From Burkholderiales bacterium 67-32 (GTDB taxonomy: Bacteria; Pseudomonadota; Gammaproteobacteria; Burkholderiales; Burkholderiaceae_B), in assembly GCA_001898625.1 (NCBI GenBank), contig MKUP01000006.1, forward strand, positions 62,001-126,000: a stretch of 64,000 bases of DNA, given 5' to 3'. Under the pieces are notes generated by a model that was given only the letters and a program-made list of their open reading frames with translations, was not told where the DNA came from and ran no database searches. Shown here piece by piece: positions 1 through 9,135 of this stretch; position 1 is the first letter of the stretch, and the number at the start of each line of letters is the position of its first letter. Position numbers and translations under genes: made by a program.

Positions 1-1344
1 GGCGGCCGCCGGGTGATCGTGCACATGTACAACGCCATCGCGCCGGCCTTCCGCCGCATCGTGTTCGGCATGACGCGCGAAGAGGTCAAGCAGGTCGCGC
101 TGGAAGGGACCCGCCTCATCAAGGAATTGACCGACGCGCGTCCCGATACCGAGTGGGTCTACCAGTACTCGCCCGAGGTATTCAGTTCGTCCGAACTCGA
201 TTTCGCCAAGGAAGTGTGCGATGCGGTGGTCGAGGCCTGGGGCGCGACGCCCAACCGCAAGATCATCCTGAATCTCCCCGCCACGGTCGAATGCGCGATG
301 CCCAACATCTACGCCGACCAGATCGAGTGGATGCACCGCAACCTGGCCAACCGCGACAGCATCATCCTCAGCGTCCACCCGCACAACGACCGCGGTACCG
401 CGGTGGCGGCGGCCGAGATGGCCGTGCTGGCCGGCGCCGAGCGCATCGAAGGCTGCCTGTTCGGCCACGGCGAACGCACCGGCAACGTCGACCTGGTCAC
501 GTTGGCCTTGAACTGCTACAGCCAGGGCGTTTCGCCGGGGCTCGATTTTTCCGACATCGACGAGGTGCGCCGCTGCGTCGAATACTGCACCCAGTTGCCG
601 GTGCATCCGCGCCATCCCTACGTGGGCGACCTCGTCTTCACCGCATTCTCGGGCTCGCACCAGGACGCGATCAAGAAGGGCTTCGCGCAGCGCCAGCCGG
701 ATGCCGTCTGGGACGTTCCCTACCTGCCCATCGACCCGGCCGACCTGGGGCGCAGCTATGACGCCGTCATCCGCGTGAACAGCCAGTCCGGCAAGGGCGG
801 GGTGTCCTACCTGCTGCAACAGGAATACGGCTTCGACTTGCCGCGCCGCCTCCAGATCGAGTTCAGCCGCGCCATCCAGCGCGTGACCGACGAGACCGGC
901 AAGGAGGTCGTGGCGGCCGACGTCTACTCCATCTTCAGCCACGAGTACCTGGAGCAGCACGAGCCCTATCGCTTCGTCCGCCATCGCATGGCTAGCGTCG
1001 AAGGCGGCGTGCGGGTCGAGGTCGACGTGCAGGCCGATGGCCAGGTGAGCACCCTGGTGGGTACCGGCAACGGCCCGATCGACGCCTTCGTGCAGGCGCT
1101 GAACATGCCGATGCGGATGATGGACTACCACGAGCATTCGATAGGCGTGGGCGCCGACGCGACCGCCGCCTGCTACGTGGAGGTGCGCGTGGGCGATGCC
1201 CCCACGGGCTTCGGCGTGGGCGTGGACAGCGACATCGTCACGGCTTCGTTCAAGGCCGTGCTGAGCGCGATCAACCGCCACATCCGCGACAGCGGGCAGC
1301 CTGCCGCGACGGCTGGGACGAAGCTTGCGGAAGTGAGTGTGTGA
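1..1344 (+). CDS. leuA: 2-isopropylmalate synthase, 5' end outside window
   Basis: First committed step of leucine synthesis: condensation of 2-oxoisovalerate with acetyl-CoA. The reading frame is open from base 1, so the N-terminal roughly 110-130 residues of this approximately 560-residue type lie upstream; the GTG at 13 is not the real start. Visible are the HPHND metal-binding motif (bases about 379-393), the [10 protein letters not shown] segment and a C-terminal regulatory region. The coding sequence ends in TGA at 1344 with a structured repeat starting at the very next base. The family call is firm. Leucine feedback is expected from the family but cannot be read from the sequence. Confidence 0.93.
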   Translation, partial: GGRRVIVHMYNAIAPAFRRIVFGMTREEVKQVALEGTRLIKELTDARPDTEWVYQYSPEVFSSSELDFAKEVCDAVVEAWGATPNRKIILNLPATVECAMPNIYADQIEWMHRNLANRDSIILSVHPHNDRGTAVAAAEMAVLAGAERIEGCLFGHGERTGNVDLVTLALNCYSQGVSPGLDFSDIDEVRRCVEYCTQLPVHPRHPYVGDLVFTAFSGSHQDAIKKGFAQRQPDAVWDVPYLPIDPADLGRSYDAVIRVNSQSGKGGVSYLLQQEYGFDLPRRLQIEFSRAIQRVTDETGKEVVAADVYSIFSHEYLEQHEPYRFVRHRMASVEGGVRVEVDVQADGQVSTLVGTGNGPIDAFVQALNMPMRMMDYHEHSIGVGADATAACYVEVRVGDAPTGFGVGVDSDIVTASFKAVLSAINRHIRDSGQPAATAGTKLAEVSV

Positions 1345-1430
1345 CCCCCCCCTACGCGCTTACGCGCGCCCCCCAGGGGGCGATGCGGGCGGACCGGCAA
1401 AGCCGGATCCACCGCATCCCTGGGGGGCGT
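1345..1430 (+). repeat. Structured GC-rich intergenic repeat, copy 1
   Basis: Begins with a run of C directly after the leuA stop codon. It then has a short hairpin (GCGC-TTA-GCGC type), a second C5/G5 hairpin, and a longer imperfect stem GATGCGG...CCGCATC closed over CCGGC-AAA-GCCGG. The same layout recurs at 6560, 17831, 43421 (reverse) and 61917 (reverse). It may serve as the leuA transcript end or 3' stabiliser. No coding potential is claimed. Confidence 0.85.
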
Positions 1431-1444
1431 GTGTTCTTGGGGGG

Positions 1445-2029
1445 CTAGAAGCCTGATCCCGGCTGTTTCAGGAACTCCAGTTCCTGCCCCGTGCTGGCCC
1501 GCCCCAGGGTGGCGTTGCGGTGGGGAAAGCGGCCGAAGCGTTCCACGATGTCGCGGTGGCGGATGGCGAAATCCAGTGAGTTCTGGGAGGCGGGGTGTTC
1601 CTGCGCCAGCGTGGTGTACAGGGCCACGCATCGTTCCTGGATGCCGGGGTTTTCGCTGTGCATCAACGGCAGGTAGACGAATTCCCTTTGCACCGGCGGC
1701 AGTTGCAGGTAGCGGCCCGAGTCGATCAGTTCCAGCGCGTCGGCCAGCGCCTGCGGGTCGCCGGCGAAGGAGCGCGGCGTGCCGCGCCAGACGTTGCGGG
1801 GGAACTGGTCCAGCAGCACGATGCGCGCCAGCGCACCGCCCAGTTCGCGCTTCCATTCGCGCAGGCCGCCGGCCACCGCCTGCTCGACACGCGGCAGGAA
1901 GCGCCGTTCGATCTCGGCGTCGAAGTCGGGGTTTTTCTGGAACCAGACGTGGCGCGGCTTCAGGTAGCCGGGATCGTCGGGGGGCAGGAACCAGAAGTCC
2001 AGGACGTCCTGCCAGGGGGGGCGGATCAT
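1445..2029 (-). CDS. DUF924 family protein
   Basis: A 194-residue protein with the usual DUF924 start (VLDFWF at about residue 9, then a WF..NP segment) and the LLDQFPRN-W-RGTPR-AF/FA-D core near residues 70-90. It is of normal length for this all-helical, TPR-like family, whose biochemical role is unknown. The start is ATG at 2029. It lies 11 bases downstream of the DUF1840 gene on the same strand, so the two are probably cotranscribed. Function is not assigned. Confidence 0.85.
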   Translation of the reverse strand: MIRPPWQDVLDFWFLPPDDPGYLKPRHVWFQKNPDFDAEIERRFLPRVEQAVAGGLREWKRELGGALARIVLLDQFPRNVWRGTPRSFAGDPQALADALELIDSGRYLQLPPVQREFVYLPLMHSENPGIQERCVALYTTLAQEHPASQNSLDFAIRHRDIVERFGRFPHRNATLGRASTGQELEFLKQPGSGF

Positions 2030-2040
2030 GCGGCGGCTCC

Positions 2041-2364
2041 TCAGCTTTCCCAGGTCACGTTGACGTCCTGCGCCTGCGCCTTGCGTAGCATGTCCAGCAG
2101 CGGAAAGGCGCGTTGCTTCAGGCCTACATGGCTGGCGGCCTTTTCCTTTTCCTCGGGGTTGTCCTCGTCGTAGCGAGGCTCCTTCTCGACGCCTATCGCG
2201 GCCTCGATGCGGCGGATGGCCTCGGGCAGTTGTTCGGGAGTGAAGACGCCGCGCGTGCCCGCGGCGATCTCGGGCATCTTGCCGGCCAGTTCCAGCAACG
2301 GCCTAGCGTGCTCGCCCAGCATGATGACTTCGCCGGCGGCCTTGGATCTGAAGGTGACGATCAT
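2041..2364 (-). CDS. DUF1840 domain-containing protein
   Basis: A 107-residue protein beginning MIVTFRSKAAGEVIMLG, characteristic of DUF1840, a small betaproteobacterial family without a known activity. The open frame extends 12 codons further upstream, but the ATG at 2364 gives the conserved N-terminus and is preferred. It contains a charged stretch (about residues 60-75) rich in Asp, Glu and Lys. It precedes the DUF924 gene by 11 bases, consistent with a two-gene operon. Confidence 0.82.
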   Translation of the reverse strand: MIVTFRSKAAGEVIMLGEHARPLLELAGKMPEIAAGTRGVFTPEQLPEAIRRIEAAIGVEKEPRYDEDNPEEKEKAASHVGLKQRAFPLLDMLRKAQAQDVNVTWES

Positions 2365-2575
2365 GGTGTTGCGTTTCCCGTGTCGTGGACCGGTATCCAT
2401 TATGGCGGAAGTCGGCGCGCGGGCCCGATGGTCGGCATCCGCGGCGCTCGCCCGGAGCTATCCGGTATCCATAAGCATCATGTGTTACCTTCGATGACAG
2501 AACGGCGTCAGGGGAGACCGCCGCAGAGGTGGGGGCGCCGTTTCGTCAATCAAGCATACGAATAAAGGAAATGGC

Positions 2576-3319
2576 ATGAACAAGACGAGGACCGCGGCGG
2601 CCGCCGCATTGCTGGGATTGCTGGCGGCTGGTGGCGGGGGTGGGGACGGGGGCGGCGGAACGCCGGTCGTCAATGCCAATGCGGAAGGCTTCTGGGAGGG
2701 GGTGACCGGCGCGGGAGACCCGCTGGCGCTTCTCGTGACGGACGACGGCAAGCTCTGGGGATTCCATCTTGCGAGCAGCAGCGGTCTTGCCATGATCCTG
2801 GGTACAGGCTCCACCCAGGCCCAGAACTATAGCGCCAGCGGCAAGGTCTTCGTGTCGACCTCGTCGGGTAATGCCTTTTCCCTGAACGCCGCAGTCCAGG
2901 AAAAGAAGACCTTGCAGGGCAACATGACCGGCGGCGCGGCCTTCAGCTTCAAGCTCGACTACGATTCCAGCTATGAACAGAAGGCCAGCCTGGCCGACAT
3001 CAAGGGGACCTGGATCGCCGACACGAGTTCCACGATCTCGACGACCATCTCCGAGACGGGCGTCCTGACCGGCTATGTGGTCGCCAACGGCGGGCGATGC
3101 GATTTTTCGGGCTCGGTAGCGCCGCACGCCAGCAAGAATTATTTCCGCACCACGGTCACTTTCGCGAATACCTGCGCCCGTCCCTACGCGGGCGCGACGA
3201 CCTCGGGCTTCGCCCTGGTCGAACGGGAGGGCGACGAAGTCTTGATGCTGTCGGCGTCCGCGCCCGCCGACAGTTCGTTCCTTTTCCCCCTCGTGGGCAT
3301 TCGGGCCAGCGGCGGCTGA
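2576..3319 (+). CDS. Exported glycine-rich protein with degenerate lipobox
   Basis: A 247-residue protein with an N-terminal hydrophobic signal (residues 1-18) followed by LLAAGGGGGDGGGG. Related lipoproteins, including the one at 44380-45702 here, have LAxC-GGGG at this place; here the expected lipidated Cys is Gly (codon GGT, one base from TGT). The rest is a beta-rich, Ser/Thr/Gly-rich domain with a Cys at about residue 173 (CDFSG) and another in NTCARPY, a possible disulfide pair. Start: ATG 2576 behind AAAGGAAA. No function recognised. It may be a periplasmic protein released by another signal peptidase, or a non-lipidated decaying paralogue. Confidence 0.75.
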   Translation: MNKTRTAAAAALLGLLAAGGGGGDGGGGTPVVNANAEGFWEGVTGAGDPLALLVTDDGKLWGFHLASSSGLAMILGTGSTQAQNYSASGKVFVSTSSGNAFSLNAAVQEKKTLQGNMTGGAAFSFKLDYDSSYEQKASLADIKGTWIADTSSTISTTISETGVLTGYVVANGGRCDFSGSVAPHASKNYFRTTVTFANTCARPYAGATTSGFALVEREGDEVLMLSASAPADSSFLFPLVGIRASGG

Positions 3320-3426
3320 GCGGATTTTTTCCCGATGGGCTGGGAAGGGCCATGAACGCCTTTCCCGGCTCTCGCTCGCGGCTGTTAACATTCCGCTCTT
3401 GGTTTTTCATTTAGCGCGATCCAGCC

Positions 3427-5112
3427 ATGCTCCCCGAGCAACAGGAACAACTTCTCGGCCTCCTGGGCGCCGCCGTCAAGGCCGTTGCCCCCGAAGCCAC
3501 GCCCACCTTGCTGCTCGAGCGGCCCAAGGTGGCTTCCCACGGCGATGCCGCCACCAACGTGGCGATGCAGATCGCCAAGCCCCTCAAGCGCAATCCCCGC
3601 GAGCTGGCCCAGGCCATCGTCGATGCGCTGCTGGCGCTGCCGGGCGCGGCCGCTCTCGTCCAGAGCGCCGAGATCGCCGGTCCGGGCTTCATCAACCTGC
3701 GTATCGCGCCCGCCGCCAAGCAGGCGGTGGTCGACGCCATCCGCGTGCGCGGCGCCGAGTTCGGCCGCGCGCCGGCCAACGGCCGCAAGGTGATGGTCGA
3801 ATTCGTGTCGGCCAACCCGACCGGTCCGCTGCACGTCGGCCATGCCCGCCAAGCCGCGCTGGGCGACGCGATCTGCCGCCTGTTCGACGCCAGCGGCTGG
3901 AACGTCACGCGCGAGTTCTACTACAACGACGCCGGCAACCAGATCCAGAACCTGGCGATCAGCGTCCAGGCGCGCGCGCGCGGCTTCGGTCCCGAGCATC
4001 CGGATTTCCCGGCCGACGGCTATCGCGGCGAATACATCTCGGAAATCGCGACGGACTTCCTGGCCGGCAAGACGGTGCAGGCGGCCGATGCCGAGCCGGT
4101 CACGGCCTCGGGCGATCCCGAGAATCTCGACGACATCCGCAAGTTCGCCGTGGCCTATCTGCGCCGCGAGCAGGATCTGGACCTGCAGGCTTTCGACCTG
4201 AAGTTCGACAACTATTACCTGGAAAGCTCGCTGTACACGTCGGGCCGGGTCGAGCAGACCGTGCAGCGCCTGATCGCCAGCGGCCACACCTACGAACTGG
4301 ACGGCGCGCTGTGGCTGCGCACGACCGGGCTGGGCGAGGGCGACGACAAGGACCGCGTCATGCGCAAGTCCGAGGGCGGCTACACCTATTTCGTGCCGGA
4401 CGTGGCCTACCACGTGACCAAGTGGGAGCGCGGCTACACCAAGGCCATCAACATCCAGGGCTCGGACCACCACGGCACCGTGGCGCGGGTGCGCTCGGGC
4501 CTGCAGGCGCTGGACGTGGGCATCCCCAAGGGCTACCCCGACTACGTGCTGCACAAGATGGTCAAGGTCATGCGCGGCGGCGAAGAGGTCAAGATCTCCA
4601 AGCGCGCCGGCAGCTACGTGACCATGCGCGACCTGATCGACTGGGTGGGCCGCGACGCGGTGCGCTACTTCCTGATCCAGCGCCGCGCCGACACCGAATT
4701 CGTGTTCGACGTCGACCTTGCCCTCAAGCAGACCGACGAGAACCCCGTCTATTACATCCAGTACGCCCATGCGCGCATTTGCTCGGTGCTGGCGCAGTGG
4801 GGCGGCGACGAAGCCGGCCTGGCGCGCGCGGATGCCTCGCTGCTGACGGCCGAACGGGAGTTCCTGCTGCTGCAGCGGCTGGCCGAGTTCCCGTCCATGG
4901 TGGGGCTGGCGGCCAACGATCTGTCGCCGCACCACGTCGCTTTCTGGCTCAAGGATTGCGCCGCCGACTTCCATGCCTACTACAATGCCGAGCGCGTGCT
5001 GGTGGACGACGAGGCGCTGAAGCTGGCGCGCCTGGCGCTGCTGGCCGCGACCCGGCAGGTGCTGGCCAACGGGCTGGCGTTGCTGGGCGTTTCCGCTCCG
5101 CAACGGATGTAA
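3427..5112 (+). CDS. argS: Arginyl-tRNA synthetase
   Basis: Charges tRNA-Arg with arginine in the cytoplasm. 561 residues, normal length. Class I motifs are visible: the HIGH signature appears as HVGHARQ after SANPTGPL (about residues 125-145), and the KMSKS-type loop region as VKISKRAG (about residue 389). An N-terminal Arg-tRNA-synthetase additional domain and the C-terminal DALR anticodon-binding domain (ending SAPQRM) are complete. The next gene starts 6 bases after its stop, so translation of the two is probably linked. Confidence 0.96.
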   Translation: MLPEQQEQLLGLLGAAVKAVAPEATPTLLLERPKVASHGDAATNVAMQIAKPLKRNPRELAQAIVDALLALPGAAALVQSAEIAGPGFINLRIAPAAKQAVVDAIRVRGAEFGRAPANGRKVMVEFVSANPTGPLHVGHARQAALGDAICRLFDASGWNVTREFYYNDAGNQIQNLAISVQARARGFGPEHPDFPADGYRGEYISEIATDFLAGKTVQAADAEPVTASGDPENLDDIRKFAVAYLRREQDLDLQAFDLKFDNYYLESSLYTSGRVEQTVQRLIASGHTYELDGALWLRTTGLGEGDDKDRVMRKSEGGYTYFVPDVAYHVTKWERGYTKAINIQGSDHHGTVARVRSGLQALDVGIPKGYPDYVLHKMVKVMRGGEEVKISKRAGSYVTMRDLIDWVGRDAVRYFLIQRRADTEFVFDVDLALKQTDENPVYYIQYAHARICSVLAQWGGDEAGLARADASLLTAEREFLLLQRLAEFPSMVGLAANDLSPHHVAFWLKDCAADFHAYYNAERVLVDDEALKLARLALLAATRQVLANGLALLGVSAPQRM

Positions 5113-5118
5113 CGATTC

Positions 5119-5826
5119 ATGGCCTCCACAGCGAAGACGAAGCCTGCCCGCGGCGGCAAGCAGAGCAGCGCCAACCATCGCCAGGCCGCGCCCAAGCGCG
5201 CGGTGGGCGGGACCATGTTCGGCCTGATGGCGGGATTGCTGGTCGGCCTGCTGGTGGCCGTGCTGGTGGCGTTCTACATCACCAAGGCGCCAGTGCCCTT
5301 CGTCAGCAAGGGAACGCGGCCGCCGGCGGCGCCCGCGCAGCCGCCCGATCCGGCCAACGCGCCGGATCCGAACCGCAGCCTCTACGGCAAGGACGGTCCC
5401 GCCGGCGCACCCTCGGCCTCGGGTCCTTCGGCCACGCAGCCGGCGCCCGCGCCGGTGCCGCAGGCCACCCGCGATCCGCTGGGAGACTTCCTGGCCAGCC
5501 AGAACGTCGACAAGACCAAGAAAGGCGCGCAAGCCTCCGCGCCGCCAGCAGCCGCTCCATCCCAGGCCCCGGCGCCGGGCGCGGCGGCGGGGGCTTCGGG
5601 CACCTATTTCCTGCAGGTCGGCGCCTATCGCGTGATCGAGGATGCCGAGGCGCTGAAGGCCAAGCTGGCCTTCATGGGGTTCGAGGCGCGCCTGGAGACG
5701 GCCGACGTGGCCGCCGGCACGGTGCACCGTGTACGCGTGGGGCCGTTCACCCGGCTCGACGACATGAACCGCACGCGCGCGCGCCTGGCCGAGAACGGCA
5801 TCGAGGCCGCCGTCGTGAAGAAATGA
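5119..5826 (+). CDS. SPOR domain protein, FtsN-like
   Basis: A 235-residue bitopic inner-membrane protein. It has a short basic cytoplasmic N-terminus rich in Lys/Arg (1-30), one membrane span (about 33-55, GLLVGLLVAVLVAF), a long Pro/Ala-rich periplasmic linker, and a C-terminal SPOR domain from about residue 162 (YFLQVGAYR). SPOR domains bind denuded septal peptidoglycan, which suggests a role at the division site. It lies 6 bases after argS. It could be the group's FtsN equivalent, but the essential FtsN helices cannot be identified by eye. Confidence 0.85.
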   Translation: MASTAKTKPARGGKQSSANHRQAAPKRAVGGTMFGLMAGLLVGLLVAVLVAFYITKAPVPFVSKGTRPPAAPAQPPDPANAPDPNRSLYGKDGPAGAPSASGPSATQPAPAPVPQATRDPLGDFLASQNVDKTKKGAQASAPPAAAPSQAPAPGAAAGASGTYFLQVGAYRVIEDAEALKAKLAFMGFEARLETADVAAGTVHRVRVGPFTRLDDMNRTRARLAENGIEAAVVKK

Positions 5827-5917
5827 TCCGGGTGGAACTTCGCGCCGCCCGCCGCGGTCCGAGTTTCCATCGCGCCCGGCCGGTCTGCCGTCCGGGCCAC
5901 GTTATCAGAGGAATCCT

Positions 5918-6577
5918 ATGATCGGTCGCTACGCTTTCCGCCACATGTTCGCCAGCCTGGCCCTGGCCGCCGGTTTCGTCGCCGCCCTGCCGGGCACCGC
6001 CCAGGCGCAGCAGCCGCGCGAAGGCACCGAGTACATCCGCCTGCAGCAGCCCCAGGCCACCGATTCGCCGGGCAAGGTCGAGGTCACCGAGTTCTTCTGG
6101 TATAGCTGCCCGCACTGCAATGCGCTGGAGCCGAGCCTGGAGTCCTGGATCAAGAAGCTGCCGGCCGACGTCGTGGTGCGCCGCGTGCCGGTGCGCTTCA
6201 ATGCCGGCATGGAGCCGCAGCAGCGTCTGTACTACACCCTGGAAGCCCTGGGCAAGGTCGACCAGTTGCACCGCATGGTCTTCACCGCCATTCATGAACA
6301 GCGCCAGCCGCTGAACACGGCCAACCGCATCTTCGACTGGGCCGAGAAGCAGGGCCTGGATCGTGCCCAGTTCACGGCCGCCTACAACTCCTTTGGCGTC
6401 CAGAGCAAGGTGCAGCGCGCCACCAAGCTGGCCGAAGCCTACAAGATCGACGGTGTGCCCACCCTGGCCATCAACGGCCGCTACCTGACCTCGCCGTCGC
6501 TGACCGGCAGCAATCTCGGCGCCCTTCAGGTCGCGGACTTCCTGATCGGTAGAGAAAGGACCCCCCCTACGCGCTGA
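5918..6577 (+). CDS. dsbA: Periplasmic thiol:disulfide interchange protein DsbA
   Basis: Introduces disulfides into exported proteins. The 219-residue product has a signal peptide (residues 1-29, ending AQAQ), the redox-active CPHC motif (in YSCPHCNALEP, about residues 64-67) and the cis-proline loop GVPTLAING (about residues 179-187). Start: ATG 5918 after AGAGGAATCC. The last five codons (TPPTR) and the TGA stop lie inside a copy of the dispersed repeat, so the natural C-terminus seems to have been replaced by repeat sequence. The fold should not be affected because the change is beyond the last helix. Confidence 0.93.
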   Translation: MIGRYAFRHMFASLALAAGFVAALPGTAQAQQPREGTEYIRLQQPQATDSPGKVEVTEFFWYSCPHCNALEPSLESWIKKLPADVVVRRVPVRFNAGMEPQQRLYYTLEALGKVDQLHRMVFTAIHEQRQPLNTANRIFDWAEKQGLDRAQFTAAYNSFGVQSKVQRATKLAEAYKIDGVPTLAINGRYLTSPSLTGSNLGALQVADFLIGRERTPPTR

Positions 6578-6640
6578 CGCGCGCCCCCCAGGGGGCGATG
6601 CGGGTGGACCGGCAAAGCCGGATCCACCGCATCCTGGGGT
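6560..6640 (+). repeat. Structured GC-rich repeat, copy 2 (overlaps dsbA end)
   Basis: Same layout and polarity as the copy after leuA: C-run, CGCG-CTGA-CGCG hairpin, CCCCCC-A-GGGGG hairpin, then GATGCGG...CCGCATC with an AAA loop. Its first 18 bases are read as the last dsbA codons and stop. Confidence 0.85.
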
Positions 6641-6680
6641 AACAACAGGCTGGTGAGGAACGGCGTTCTGCCGGGCACAC

Positions 6681-6731
6681 CAGAAACGAAAACGGCCTTG
6701 CATCGTGAATGCAAGGCCGTTTTCGTTTCTG
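6681..6731. terminator. Perfect 23-bp inverted repeat, bidirectional terminator
   Basis: Left arm 6681-6703 and right arm 6709-6731 are exact reverse complements around a CGTGA loop. The arms carry GAAAACG/CGTTTTC, so each strand has a U-rich 3' side. It sits between the converging ends of dsbA and the FAD-linked oxidase gene, where a shared terminator is expected. Confidence 0.8.
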
Positions 6732-6738
6732 GAGAAAG

Positions 6739-8178
6739 TCAGGGTTTGAGCGATGGGCCGAAATAGACTTGGCCCAGCGCATGCCCGGGGTCTATGGCTT
6801 GCTGGATCTTGCCCGACAGCGCCTGCGCTTCGGGCGAGGCGTAGCGGTGGTAGAAGCGTTCGTTGTAGGGGCCGACGCCGTGTTCGGCGCTGAAGCTGCC
6901 GCCGAACTGGCGGACCACCAGGTCGTAGATCGCCAGCCGCAGTTTCTCGACGGTGTCCGGATCGTAGGCGGGCGTGGCGTCGTGGGGCCAGACGATGTTG
7001 AAGTGGGTGCCGCCGTCCGCCCAGTGGCCGAAGTCGAACAGGCGTAGCCAAGGGAAGTCGGATTCCAGCATCCGCCGCGCGGTGGTCTGGAAGTCCGCCA
7101 TCGAGGAGCGCGGTACGGCGATGTCGAAGGCGATCAGCTTGCCCTGGTGGCGGATGGATTCGCTGATGGAGTGGCGGATCTTCCAGAGGTCGGGGCCGCC
7201 GTCCAGCACGGCGTTGGCCACGAGCACGTCGAACTGCCGTTCCAGGAAGTCGTTCAGCGCCGATTGCAGGTCCACGCCCAGCACTTCGCGCGACGAGGTG
7301 GCGGCCAGTTCCACCAGCAGGCAGTAATCCGGGATGGGCTCGGGTGCGAAGGGGTTGGCGACGCCGGGCACGTGATCGATGACCGACTGGACGGTGGAGC
7401 TGGACATGCCTTCGTAGGCAGTCAGGAAATCACCGAACTCGCCCTCCAGCGCGATCAGCAGTTCCAGCACCGCTTCCTGGCTGGTGGGCACGATCAGCGC
7501 GGTGGCCGTCTGGCGGGGCAGGGGATGGACCTGCACCACGGCACGGGTGATGATGCCGCCCGCGCCGCTCACGCCGACGAAGAACTGCTTGAGGTCGTAG
7601 CCGGTATTGTTCTTGCGCAGGCCGCTCATCAGGTCGAGCACCTGCCCGGGCGGATCGGCCAGCACGACTTCGATGCCCAGCAGGTTGTGGCGAACGTCGC
7701 CGTAGCGGATCAGCCGCGAGCCGCCGGTGTTGGTGGCGATCATGCCGCCGAGCGAAGGGTTGGCGCCCAGGTCGATGGGAAAGCACAGGCCATGTCCGGC
7801 CAGCTTGTCGTTCAGTTCCTGTAGCGTGACGCCGGCGCCGACGGTGGCGGTGCGGTTGGCGCGGTCGATCACGATTTCGCCGCGCAGCCGCTCCAGGCTC
7901 AGCACGACCTGGGTGCCGCTGGCGTCCGGTGTGCTGGCGGCCACCAGGCCGGTGTTGGCGCCCTGGGCGATCAGCGGCGTGCCGGTGTCGACACAGTAGC
8001 GCACCACCGCGGCCACTTCGGCGGCCGAGCCGGGCCGCACCACCAGGGCGGCCTTGCCGTCGCCATAGCGGGCGCCGGTCTCGTAGCGGGCCTTGTCCGC
8101 GGGGTCGGCATACACATTCGCCTGGCCGACCAGTCCGGCCAGCGCGGCTTGCACATCGGAAATGGGAAGGGACGTCAT
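6739..8178 (-). CDS. FAD-binding oxidase of the D-lactate/D-2-hydroxyglutarate dehydrogenase type
   Basis: A 479-residue flavoprotein. An N-terminal FAD_binding_4 (PCMH) domain with the pyrophosphate loop (LIAQGANTGLV, about residues 65-75) and GGMIATNTGG (about residues 130-140) is followed by an FAD-oxidase C-terminal domain ending in the motif SFSAEHGVGPYN. It probably oxidises a D-2-hydroxy acid; the substrate is not readable. The open frame extends 29 codons upstream, but ATG 8178 (MTSLPIS) fits the family. It is separated from dsbA by the strong hairpin at 6681 and is divergent from the SDR gene. Confidence 0.88.
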   Translation of the reverse strand: MTSLPISDVQAALAGLVGQANVYADPADKARYETGARYGDGKAALVVRPGSAAEVAAVVRYCVDTGTPLIAQGANTGLVAASTPDASGTQVVLSLERLRGEIVIDRANRTATVGAGVTLQELNDKLAGHGLCFPIDLGANPSLGGMIATNTGGSRLIRYGDVRHNLLGIEVVLADPPGQVLDLMSGLRKNNTGYDLKQFFVGVSGAGGIITRAVVQVHPLPRQTATALIVPTSQEAVLELLIALEGEFGDFLTAYEGMSSSTVQSVIDHVPGVANPFAPEPIPDYCLLVELAATSSREVLGVDLQSALNDFLERQFDVLVANAVLDGGPDLWKIRHSISESIRHQGKLIAFDIAVPRSSMADFQTTARRMLESDFPWLRLFDFGHWADGGTHFNIVWPHDATPAYDPDTVEKLRLAIYDLVVRQFGGSFSAEHGVGPYNERFYHRYASPEAQALSGKIQQAIDPGHALGQVYFGPSLKP

Positions 8179-8353
8179 CTTGCTCTCTGTGGTGCCGCGG
8201 ACGCGGTTCTTTGCGCAGTATCGCAGATTCACCCATGGCCGGCCGGCTTGGCTTCCTGGCGACAATGGAGGGGTGTGCAGGCCGGTTTCTTAATGATTTC
8301 TGGTAAGAAACAAATGATTAAAGGTGATAATGATGGACTTACGAGAGGGGAGC

Positions 8354-9106
8354 ATGAACGTCTTCATCACCGGTGCGAGCAGCGGCATCGGCCAGGCGCT
8401 GGCGCGCCGCTATGCGGCGCTTGGCGCCACCCTGGGGCTGGTGGGCCGGCGGCGGGAAGCCTTGCAGGCGCTGGCCGCGTCGCTGCCGGGCAAGCACCGC
8501 TGCTATGCGCTGGACGTACGCGACCGCGAAGCCCTGCATGCGGCGGCCCGGGATTTCCTGGCCTTGGGCGGTACCGATCTGGTGATCGCCAATGCCGGCA
8601 TCAGCACCGGTACGCTGACCGAGGAAATGGAGGATTTCGACGCTTTCCGCGCCGTGGTCGACACCAACCTGATCGCCATGGTGGCGACCTTCGAATCGTT
8701 CATCCCGGCCATGAAGCAGGCCGGCCGGGGCCACCTGGCGGGTATCGCCAGCGTGGCCGGCATACGCGGCCTGCCCGGCGCGGGGGCGTACAGTGCTTCG
8801 AAGGCGGCGGTCATCGCCTATTGCGAAAGCCTGCGCAACGAGTTGTCGCCCCAGGGCATACGCGTCTCGACCATCGCGCCCGGCTACATCCGCACGCCCA
8901 TGACCGCGCGCAATCCGTATCCGATGCCGTTCCTGATGGACGCCGACGTATTCGCCGCCAAAGTTTCCCGCGCCCTGGACCGCGGCGTCCGCTACACCGT
9001 CATTCCCTGGCAGATGGGCATCGTCGCCAGGCTGATGCGCCTCCTGCCCGATGCCGTCTACGACCACTTCGCCGTGCGCGCGCCGCGCAAGCCGCGCCAC
9101 CTCTGA
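8354..9106 (+). CDS. SDR family oxidoreductase
   Basis: A 250-residue classical short-chain dehydrogenase. It shows the TGASSGIG cofactor loop near the N-terminus, NAGIS (about residue 80), the catalytic Ser in ASVAG and the YSASK active-site motif (about residues 144-148), then APGYIRTPMT. ATG 8354 follows GAGAGGGGAGC and is preferred over upstream in-frame ATGs at 8324-8333. Basic-residue placement favours NADP(H). Substrate unknown. The SulP transporter gene starts 29 bases downstream on the same strand. Confidence 0.87.
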   Translation: MNVFITGASSGIGQALARRYAALGATLGLVGRRREALQALAASLPGKHRCYALDVRDREALHAAARDFLALGGTDLVIANAGISTGTLTEEMEDFDAFRAVVDTNLIAMVATFESFIPAMKQAGRGHLAGIASVAGIRGLPGAGAYSASKAAVIAYCESLRNELSPQGIRVSTIAPGYIRTPMTARNPYPMPFLMDADVFAAKVSRALDRGVRYTVIPWQMGIVARLMRLLPDAVYDHFAVRAPRKPRHL

Positions 9107-9135
9107 CCCCGCCGATCCCGATCCGCCGCATTTCC

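Noticed and set aside
3385-5727. 780-residue open frame antisense to argS and the SPOR gene
   Set aside because: Arg/Gly/His-rich shadow of GC-rich coding DNA; the opposite strand has two complete conserved proteins.
6560-6640. Insertion sequence remnant
   Set aside because: No terminal inverted repeats with target duplication and no transposase fragment; the element is a short structured repeat.
8149-9135. Long N-terminal extension of the SulP transporter
   Set aside because: It overlaps the SDR gene in another frame; the family N-terminus is at ATG 9136.
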